The notes beneath the pieces were generated by a model. It did no database searches, was not told the DNA's origin, and saw only the letters and a list, made by a program, of their open reading frames with translations. Below, one piece after another: positions 7,989 to 12,354 of a DNA stretch of 12,354 bases. A program made the position numbers and the translations under genes. The stretch is from an uncultured Ellagibacter sp. (GTDB taxonomy: Bacteria > Actinomycetota > Coriobacteriia > Coriobacteriales > Eggerthellaceae), in the NCBI GenBank assembly GCA_934661105.1, contig CAKUIV010000055.1:1-12354 (forward strand). Reading direction: 5' to 3'. Position 1 is the stretch's first letter. Every line of letters starts with the position of its first letter.

Positions 7989-8207
7989 TTGGGGCGCCAA
8001 AGGCGTCGGGGCATCGGAGGTTGGCGAGATCAAAAACCAGAGAGCGTCGAGGGCGAAAGCCGAAAGGCGCCGGGGGCAATCGGGAGCCGGCAAGACCGAA
8101 CGCCCTGACCGTCAGACAGCCGTCGAACGACCGAGCAAACGAAACCGAGGCCGGAGTCGCTTGGGCCACCAGCGTGGCAGACAACGACGGTTTGCTCACC
8201 AACAAGA
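7989..8207. other. Non-coding gap between the LuxR gene and the nikR terminator
   Basis: About 220 bases contain no convincing gene. Several frames are open on both strands (for example 8021-8230 plus and 7978-8280 minus), but their translations are low-complexity Arg/Pro/Ser/Ala sequence, they lack ribosome sites and they overlap the hairpin at 8208-8244. The stretch just after the LuxR stop (GGCGCCAAAGGCGTC) can form only a short stem without a T tract, so the regulator has no clear terminator of its own. The open, repetitive-looking character could reflect a dispersed intergenic repeat, which one window cannot test. Confidence 0.4.
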
Positions 8208-8244
8208 AACGCCCTTGCAGTTCACCATGAACCGCAAGGGCGTT
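8208..8244 (-). terminator. Rho-independent terminator downstream of nikR
   Basis: AACGCCCTTGC (8208-8218) pairs perfectly with GCAAGGGCGTT (8234-8244). After one A/C mismatch, GTTC and GAAC extend the stem to a 5-base loop. On the minus strand the stem runs into TTTCTTGTT, a fair U-rich tail. On the plus strand it is followed by CTGCCC. It therefore mainly serves nikR, whose stop lies about 57 bases upstream, although it could also slow convergent transcription from the LuxR gene. Confidence 0.75.
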
Positions 8245-8300
8245 CTGCCCGAGAAGCACGCGAGGGCTATCGGCACCCATCGGGCAAGCGTCGGCGCAAC

Positions 8301-8723
8301 CTACAAATTCTCATCGACCGTGGTGACGACCAGACGGCCGTTCTTCACGCCCTTCGTGCCCAGAATGAGGTTGGCGATGGTCTGAACGAGGCCCGTTTCA
8401 CCGCGCAGCACCACGACTTCCAAGCAATGATGGTGGTCAAGGTGCACATGAAGCGTCGAGATGATGAACTCGAAGTAGTCGTGCTGGATGCTGTGCAGCT
8501 TTTCCTGCAAATCGGACGCATGGTGGTCGAACACGATTGTCAGCGTGCCCATGACTTCAGTGCCGGGAGTGGCGCATTCGTCCTCGACGAGCGCGTCGCG
8601 CACCAGATCACGCACCACTTCACTCCGGTTCTTTGCAAGCCCACGACGTGCGACGAGCTGGTCGAAGCGCATGAGGAGCTCCTCGGGCATGGCCACCGAG
8701 AAGCGCATAAGGTCGTTGCTCAT
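8301..8723 (-). CDS. nikR: NikR-type nickel-responsive ribbon-helix-helix repressor
   Basis: The 140-residue length matches the NikR family. Residues about 5-47 form the ribbon-helix-helix DNA-binding domain (strand MRFSV, then LLMRFDQLVARRGLAKNRSE and VVRDLVRDAL). Residues about 58-137 form the ACT-like metal-binding tetramerisation domain. The square-planar nickel ligands are present: His81 (QHDYF), His92 and His94 (STLHVHLDHHHC) and Cys100, corresponding to His76, His87, His89 and Cys95 of E. coli NikR. Two extra histidines sit just before the cysteine. Nickel binding normally turns NikR into a repressor of nickel uptake genes. No such genes are visible here, so its targets lie elsewhere unless it controls its own operon. 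It starts 10 bases after the stop of the upstream 84-residue gene with only a weak ribosome site (AGGCGAG), which suggests translational coupling. Confidence 0.92.
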   Translation of the reverse strand: MSNDLMRFSVAMPEELLMRFDQLVARRGLAKNRSEVVRDLVRDALVEDECATPGTEVMGTLTIVFDHHASDLQEKLHSIQHDYFEFIISTLHVHLDHHHCLEVVVLRGETGLVQTIANLILGTKGVKNGRLVVTTVDENL

Positions 8724-8733
8724 GGACGCTCGC

Positions 8734-8988
8734 CTAGACGAGGCTCACCGTCACGTCAGGGGCGTTCTCGGCATCGTCCTCAAGCGCGTCCTTGGTTTCG
8801 TCGAGCATAGCGCGCACGTCGTCGAGCAGCGCCTGAACCTCGTGCAGTTTCTTCGAGGTAAGCTCGAATCCCGCGTCGCCCACCTGATGGGCAAGCGTAT
8901 GAGCCCAGCGGCGTTCGAGCTTGATGTGATCATCGATCTGGTCAATCATCTGGCCGAACTGGCCGGTATTCACTCCATTAGTGCACAT
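8734..8988 (-). CDS. Unknown 84-residue helical protein in operon with nikR
   Basis: A real gene is supported by AAGGAG 6 bases before ATG 8988, its position 10 bases upstream of nikR, and its shared terminator. The protein is small and acidic, with no signal peptide or membrane segment. It is predicted to be mostly two amphipathic helices (about 10-37 and 44-71) with a flexible acidic tail. Histidines at 21, 30, 34 and 49, plus Cys2, could bind metal: DDHIKLERRWAHTLAHQV places three of them on one helix. I do not recognise the family. Co-transcription with a nickel sensor suggests a role in nickel or other metal handling, but a helical partner of NikR or an unrelated role is equally possible. 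Confidence 0.75.
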   Translation of the reverse strand: MCTNGVNTGQFGQMIDQIDDHIKLERRWAHTLAHQVGDAGFELTSKKLHEVQALLDDVRAMLDETKDALEDDAENAPDVTVSLV

Positions 8989-9048
8989 GATTCGCTCCTT
9001 ATGCGAAAAGCGTTACGTTGCGGCCGAACGCGCACGCGCCGGCTTTCT

Positions 9049-9058
9049 TGCTATTATG
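9049..9058. promoter_or_regulatory. Overlapping divergent -10 elements (nikR operon and 153-residue gene)
   Basis: On the plus strand TG-C-TATTAT (9049-9057) is an extended -10 that would give a leader of about 36 bases before the GTG at 9100. On the minus strand CATAAT (9053-9058 reversed) matches -10 at five of six positions and faces the 84-residue gene and nikR, with a leader of about 57 bases. Neither has a strong -35. If both are used, the two polymerases would compete for the same bases. Confidence 0.4.
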
Positions 9059-9098
9059 AACCTGGGAAGACTCAAGTGAAACGATGATGCGGAAACGG

Positions 9099-9114
9099 TG
9101 TGAAAGAATTCACA
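9099..9114. promoter_or_regulatory. CRP-consensus-like palindrome TGTGA-N6-TCACA over the GTG start
   Basis: TGTGA (9099-9103), AAGAAT, TCACA (9110-9114) matches the E. coli CRP core consensus exactly and is a 6-bp inverted repeat (TGTGAA/TTCACA). It straddles the GTG start codon of the 153-residue gene, about 35 bases past the likely transcription start, so binding there would act as a roadblock. CRP/FNR-family proteins are common in anaerobic Coriobacteriia, but whether one recognises this sequence is unknown. It is partly coding sequence and could be coincidental. Confidence 0.35.
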
Positions 9115-9561
9115 AAAAGTAATATTTACGAAGCGAACGGGCGCGCCGTCCTCGATCTCTACTCCGATTATGTGAGCGAAAACGGCTCGATGCTTGTCTG
9201 CGTGGTAAGCGCGCAAGCCCTGAGCGCAGGCGCCCGCAACGCGACGGAAAGTTCGATGACGGCACTCGGCTACGGAAAGGGGCAGACGTTCGTCGTGCTT
9301 ACCGTCGATGACGTCGCGCTTTCCAGTCAGGACTTGTTTTCCCTGATAGAAGGGGTAGATCCCCTTGTCGTCATCGCGACCGATGCGCCAGCGGCCGCGG
9401 CGCTTTCGCATGCGTACCGTGCCGATGTCGCGCCTGGCTGCGCATGTAGGCTGTTCGGCCGCGACGCAATCGCCTTTCGCGACTTGGAGAGCATGCTTGC
9501 AACGCCGGAGGACAAGCAGCGCGCCTGGGCGCTCTTCAAGAAGATTCCCAAGCTCGATTGA
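9100..9561 (+). CDS. Unknown conserved-looking 153-residue cytoplasmic protein
   Basis: The frame starts with GTG at 9100. An in-frame TGA at 9085 rules out any earlier start, and a strong terminator follows at 9592. The ribosome site is poor (GCGGAAACG). The protein has no signal peptide or membrane helix and looks like a small alpha/beta fold. Residues about 1-30 (FTKSNIYEANGRAVLDLYSD) form a helix-like opening, followed by alternating strands (MLVCVVSAQAL, TFVVLTVDDVAL, DPLVVIATDAP) and a C-terminal helix (EDKQRAWALFKKIPKL). I recognise no catalytic motif. The strand GVDPLVVIATDAPAAAALSH resembles a nucleotide- or DNA-repair-type Rossmann core only superficially. Divergence from the nikR operon with an overlapping -10 region suggests possible co-regulation. 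Confidence 0.75.
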   Translation: MKEFTKSNIYEANGRAVLDLYSDYVSENGSMLVCVVSAQALSAGARNATESSMTALGYGKGQTFVVLTVDDVALSSQDLFSLIEGVDPLVVIATDAPAAAALSHAYRADVAPGCACRLFGRDAIAFRDLESMLATPEDKQRAWALFKKIPKLD

Positions 9562-9591
9562 CGGGACGCGATCGGAACGCGCCGCCTCAAA

Positions 9592-9628
9592 CGAGAGAAA
9601 GGCCGCGGGGGAGGCGGCCTTTCTCTCG
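9592..9628. terminator. Strong Rho-independent terminator after the 153-residue gene
   Basis: CGAGAGAAAGGCCGC (9592-9606) pairs perfectly over 15 bases with GCGGCCTTTCTCTCG (9614-9628) around the loop GGGGGAG. The pyrimidine-rich 3' arm (TTTCTCTC) can act as the U-rich tail. Because the other arm reads the same on the opposite strand, it may work in both directions. It lies 31 bases after the stop at 9561. Confidence 0.8.
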
Positions 9629-9691
9629 GACGAGTGGAGTGAGGAGAAGTGTTTGGAACGGCTTGAAGAATACTTCTCTATTTATTCATAG

Positions 9692-9799
9692 TCAAGAATA
9701 TATTTCAAACAGAGGATAATTAGAGACATCTCCGCGGAAAACGTCCCAAAACCAGTGCACCAGCTCTTCCTTGCAACGGTAAGCGCCTTGTCTATCCAT
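9692..9799 (-). CDS. Possible 35-residue small protein or gene remnant
   Basis: ATG at 9799 opens a 35-codon frame ending in TGA (9692). It reads MDRQGAYRCKEELVHWFWDV, then FRGDVSNYPLFEIYS. The composition is protein-like (aromatic-rich, with mixed charges) rather than the Arg/Pro/Ala bias of shadow frames in this genome. There is only a weak purine stretch (GGGTGG) upstream and no recognised family. It could be a real small protein, the tail of a degraded gene, or chance. Call kept only as tentative. Confidence 0.25.
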   Translation of the reverse strand: MDRQGAYRCKEELVHWFWDVFRGDVSNYPLFEIYS

Positions 9800-9838
9800 T
9801 CATGCAGCCACCCATTTCGCTTCTCATTTTGTTTCGTG

Positions 9839-9863
9839 TTGCTCCGTTAGACTCAAGGAGCAA
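9839..9863 (-). terminator. Weak hairpin downstream of the Fe-S protein gene
   Basis: TTGCTCC (9839-9845) and GGAGCAA (9857-9863) form a perfect 7-bp stem with an 11-base loop, 27 bases past the stop of the Fe-S gene (9890). On the minus strand it is followed by CACGAAACAAAA rather than a T tract, so a simple Rho-independent terminator is unlikely. It may protect the 3' end of the transcript. Confidence 0.3.
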
Positions 9864-9889
9864 GGAGGGGCACGGACGCCCGTTGCGCT

Positions 9890-11233
9890 CTACGAGAAAA
9901 ACGTCGCGTTCAGCCAGGGGCCGTATTCGCCCGTCCACATGGAGCCGAGCTGATCGAACACCTGCGCCCAGTCAATGGCCTGCCCGAAGAAAAGCTCCAG
10001 ATAGTTATGCGAGTCGATGCCACGGCCAGCTTCCGCCCCCAGGTTCGCCTGCGCAATGGTGTAAGTGCAGGTGGGGCACATGGTCACGAGCGTTTCAGCC
10101 TTGGTCGAGCGCGCCTCGTCGATGACGCGCCACACGCGACGCTCGGTGATTTCGGGATCGTAGCCGGCAACGGCGCCGCCCGCGCCGCAGCACAGCGTTT
10201 GCTTGCGTCGCTCGTCCATCTCGCGGATCTCGACCTGAGGCATATAGCGACGCAGCACGCCGCGGATCGCACGACCATGGCGCCCATCGTGGCGGTCATG
10301 GCACGAGTCGAACACGGTAACCGAAGCCGCCACCGCAGGCGAAAGCCCCGCAGCCTTTGCCGCCGCCACCGCGTCTTCAGGCATGCCGTCGGCGCGCTGG
10401 GCGATTCCCGTCTCCGCCTCCATTTCGCGCCCGCGTTCCAAAATGAGCTCGGGCAGAGGAATTATCTCGATGTCGTCGGCCATGAGCTCGGCGAACTCCT
10501 CGCCGCACCCCGGGCAAACGGTCACCATGCGCGTGATGCCCGCAGCCTTGATCTGGTCGAACAGCTTCTGGCGATGCGCCGCCGCGCGGTCGAACAGACC
10601 CGCGCTCATAAGGGGACTTCCGCAACAATCGTCCGACATGCACCACTTGAATCCGGCTGTCGTGAGCCATTCGCCCACGCGACGCGTCAGGTCGGGTGCG
10701 TAGCTCACGAGTGAACAACCGGGGAAGAACACCGTGTCGAAGGTGCCCGGCTCGTAGGCCGCGGCGTCGCGCAGTGCGACGATTTCGGGATACCCGATGC
10801 CGAAGATAGCGCGGTAGGCGCTGAAGATGTGCCACTCGTTGTCGACCATCGTGAGCTTTTCGGGCTGGTAAAGCCCCGATTGCATGAACAGCTCGCGCCA
10901 GTCGCGCATACGGTCGGGAGCAAGCATGTGAACCGCGCAATCGGCAGTGCAGTAGCCGCAGAAGCAGCATCGACGCAGCGCATGATACATGTCGAAGTTC
11001 GACTGCATGAGCTCGACCACAGCCGCCGGACGCTCGTCGGCGGGAACGGCCATCATACGGTTGTAAGCTTCCTCCACCATGCCGACGTCGAGGCCAGGTT
11101 CTTTCAGCACCTCGCAGCGAAGCGTGCAGCGCTTGCAGTGCGCGCACTGCATCTTCTTGTTAGCCCAACGCGAAAGCATGCTGAGCGCAGGGTTGCCCGC
11201 CTGGTCGATTTCGACCAGCTCATCTGCGGTCAT
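9890..11233 (-). CDS. HdrD/GlpC-like Fe-S oxidoreductase with two 4Fe-4S motifs and two CCG domains
   Basis: From ATG 11233 the protein has 447 residues and no membrane segment. Two 4Fe-4S motifs come first: Cys30, 33, 36, 40 (CAHCKRCTLRC) and Cys89, 92, 95, 99 (within CCFCGYCTADC). Two CCG (cysteine-rich) domains follow: Cys173, Cys203-204 (CCGSPL) and Cys240/243 (CPGC); then Cys311, Cys348-349 (CCGAGG) and Cys386/389 (CPTC). This is the layout of heterodisulfide-reductase HdrD/HdrCB, GlpC and LutA-type proteins, which pass electrons or reduce disulfide-like substrates at a noncubane cluster. The partner flavoprotein or membrane anchor is not visible, so the substrate is unknown. I prefer 11233 because GAGGG lies 8 bases upstream. 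ATG at 11272 would add 13 residues (MKTGQFKQTRVRK) but has no ribosome site and lies almost on top of a possible -10 (TAGACT, 11281-11286). Confidence 0.88.
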   Translation of the reverse strand: MTADELVEIDQAGNPALSMLSRWANKKMQCAHCKRCTLRCEVLKEPGLDVGMVEEAYNRMMAVPADERPAAVVELMQSNFDMYHALRRCCFCGYCTADCAVHMLAPDRMRDWRELFMQSGLYQPEKLTMVDNEWHIFSAYRAIFGIGYPEIVALRDAAAYEPGTFDTVFFPGCSLVSYAPDLTRRVGEWLTTAGFKWCMSDDCCGSPLMSAGLFDRAAAHRQKLFDQIKAAGITRMVTVCPGCGEEFAELMADDIEIIPLPELILERGREMEAETGIAQRADGMPEDAVAAAKAAGLSPAVAASVTVFDSCHDRHDGRHGRAIRGVLRRYMPQVEIREMDERRKQTLCCGAGGAVAGYDPEITERRVWRVIDEARSTKAETLVTMCPTCTYTIAQANLGAEAGRGIDSHNYLELFFGQAIDWAQVFDQLGSMWTGEYGPWLNATFFS

Positions 11234-11354
11234 TTTCCGCACCCTCGTCTGTTTGAATTGCCCCGTCTTCATAGATGAACAGTCTAGCGCATCTTTCCCG
11301 CATGCACGGCGGCAACGAGGGGCAACGCGCAACAATTCAGGGTGCGGGGATCAA

Positions 11355-11369
11355 CGCTTTGCGAAAGCG
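11355..11369 (-). terminator. Short hairpin between the ABC permease and Fe-S protein genes
   Basis: CGCTTT and AAAGCG form a 6-bp stem around a 3-base loop, about 73 bases past the permease stop (11442). The tail (TTGATCC on the minus strand) is only slightly T-rich. The 208 bases between the permease stop and the Fe-S gene otherwise hold no gene. Given the spacing the two genes are probably separate transcription units, and this is only a weak terminator candidate. Confidence 0.2.
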
Positions 11370-11441
11370 AGGGACGGGCGAGGCGCATAGGCGAGCAGCA
11401 GGCAGAGCGGACGAAGAGAAGGACGGCAGTCGCTCGCGAGC

Positions 11442-12354
11442 CTACGCCCCGCCCTCGCGCAGGCGGATGCGCCCCAGGGCGACGGCAAGAACGACGAGCA
11501 CCGCAGCCCACAGAAGCGTGACGCCCACTTCTCCCGCCGCCCGGGTCATGACGTCCCAGGTGATGCTAGGTGCCTCGGCGACAAGCGTCATCGCGTCGGT
11601 TGCCCAGTAGAACGGGGTGAACGCCGCGGCCTCGCGTACCCCCTCCCCCATGATGGAAAGCGGGATCCACGCGCCGCTGAAGAAGCTGCACACCAAGCCG
11701 GCGATGTTCCCCGCGCCGTTGGCCATCGTCTCGCTCACGCCCATCTGCCACAGCAGGAACCCCGCCGCGCACCCCACGAGCGCGAACGCGAGCTGCGCCG
11801 CAAGCACCACCGCAACGCCTTGGGGCGAGGCGCCCTCGCCGAGCGGGTTCGTCGCAAGAAGCCCCAAGCCGGCCATGACGGCCCATACGAACAGGGAAGA
11901 CGCCACGCACACCGCGAACACCCGAAGGCCGTAGCGGGCGCTCGGCACCGGCCCGGCGGCAAGGCGGCGGCGAAGTTCGGAGTCTTTAAGCGACGCCAGG
12001 CCAACGGCGATGAAGATGGCCACCGCGGTGAAGAGCCCATACGACGAGAAAGCGGCGAAGTTCAGGTACGACCCCGGGATGCCCTTCGACTGCACCGGCG
12101 TGAAATCGACCGGGGTCTCCCCTTCGCACGCCTGGTCGGCCTCGTCGGCGATTTCCCGAGCGTCGGCCGCGGGGTCGGTCGCGGCGAACCCGAAGAGCGC
12201 CTGAACGTACGACTCGACGCGCTGGTTCGCAAGCGAACCCCGAGCACTCTGGTAGCTGATCACCGTGTCGAGCACCGGGGGCTCGCCGCCTTCGCGCGCG
12301 GCGGCGACGAGGTCGTCCTCGAACCCTTCGGGGATGATAAGCACATAGTTGGCC
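11442..12354 (-). CDS. ABC-2 type transporter permease (N-terminus beyond window)
   Basis: The frame enters from the right edge (first visible residues ANYVLIIPEGFEDDL) and ends at TAG 11442, giving 303 residues. The visible part starts in the extracytoplasmic domain typical of ABC-2 permeases (the IIPEGFEDDL motif, then a soluble stretch of about 90 residues). Five membrane segments follow, at about residues 101-120, 144-166, 179-202, 208-235 and 275-294, with a basic cytoplasmic loop (LKDSELRRRLAAG) after the first. The conserved SFFSGAWIPLSIM and FTPFYWATDAM stretches fit the ABC2_membrane_3 group. The first membrane helix and probably the ATPase subunit lie beyond the edge. Its partners export drugs, peptides, lipids or sodium; the substrate cannot be told here. 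GTG at 12344 is internal and is not the start. Confidence 0.88.
   Translation of the reverse strand, partial: ANYVLIIPEGFEDDLVAAAREGGEPPVLDTVISYQSARGSLANQRVESYVQALFGFAATDPAADAREIADEADQACEGETPVDFTPVQSKGIPGSYLNFAAFSSYGLFTAVAIFIAVGLASLKDSELRRRLAAGPVPSARYGLRVFAVCVASSLFVWAVMAGLGLLATNPLGEGASPQGVAVVLAAQLAFALVGCAAGFLLWQMGVSETMANGAGNIAGLVCSFFSGAWIPLSIMGEGVREAAAFTPFYWATDAMTLVAEAPSITWDVMTRAAGEVGVTLLWAAVLVVLAVALGRIRLREGGA

Larger units (their letters stand above)
9629..9889. other. AT-richer intergenic gap between converging genes
   Basis: About 260 bases separate the terminator of the 153-residue gene from the stop of the Fe-S protein. The part at 9676-9730 is clearly richer in A and T than the rest of the window (TATTTATTCATAG, AATATATTTC, GGATAATTAG). 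It may contain one very small minus-strand frame (9692-9799). Otherwise I see no gene, insertion-sequence end or tRNA. Local base composition unlike its neighbours may mark a relic of acquired DNA. Confidence 0.45.

Noticed and set aside
8989..9099. NikR operator of the E. coli type (GTATGA-N16-TCATAC) upstream of the nikR operon
   Set aside because: I looked for it in the intergenic region and found no matching spaced half-sites. Autoregulation through a different sequence remains possible.
11234..11335. Longer Fe-S protein starting upstream at 11335 (481 residues)
   Set aside because: The extra N-terminal residues (MLRVAPRCRRACGKDALDC) are not typical of the family, there is no ribosome site, and the stretch probably holds the promoter.
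11432..11441. GCTCGCGAGC palindrome directly after the permease stop
   Set aside because: A 10-base palindrome with no loop or T tract cannot form a useful terminator hairpin and is readily found in high-GC sequence.
1..12354. tRNA, rRNA, CRISPR array, insertion sequence, phage or defence system
   Set aside because: No cloverleaf-like sequence, spaced direct repeats, transposase motifs or defence-type domains were seen in either strand.

Overview
The window is high-GC bacterial DNA that reads like a gut actinobacterium of the Coriobacteriia, most likely Eggerthellaceae. This is inferred from three things: a membrane-bound LuxR regulator with about 12 membrane segments fused to a C-terminal helix-turn-helix, a very long surface protein combining LRR, Ig-like, chitobiase-like and SLH modules, and an iron-sulfur protein with duplicated CCG domains. 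Genus and species cannot be fixed from this sequence alone.

Layout. Positions 1-6223 (minus strand) are one uninterrupted frame of 2074 visible codons. It encodes a secreted, probably cell-wall-attached giant protein whose C-terminus runs off the left edge just inside an SLH repeat. The large open frames on the opposite strand of this stretch are shadows. A divergent intergenic region (6224-6467) holds a perfect 10-bp inverted repeat. To its right, a membrane-embedded LuxR-type regulator (6468-7988, plus) is transcribed away from the giant gene. About 220 bases with no convincing gene follow, then a strong hairpin (8208-8244) that ends the minus-strand pair of an unknown 84-residue protein and a NikR-type nickel-responsive repressor (8988-8301). 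Divergent from that pair is an unknown 153-residue protein (9100-9561, plus), closed by a 15-bp-stem terminator (9592-9628). An AT-richer gap of about 260 bases carries at most a 35-codon frame. The right end holds a soluble Fe-S protein with two 4Fe-4S motifs and two CCG domains (11233-9890, minus) and the C-terminal part of an ABC-2 type permease (12354-11442, minus).

How the parts fit. The clearest functional unit is the divergent regulator and surface-protein pair: a sensor-like membrane LuxR protein beside a giant adhesin-like gene, with a palindrome between them that could be its operator. The second unit is the nikR operon, with an unknown small partner and a divergent unknown gene that share nearly the same -10 region. 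No nickel transporter or nickel enzyme is visible. The Fe-S protein and the permease look like independent units. I saw no tRNA, rRNA, CRISPR array, insertion sequence or phage gene.
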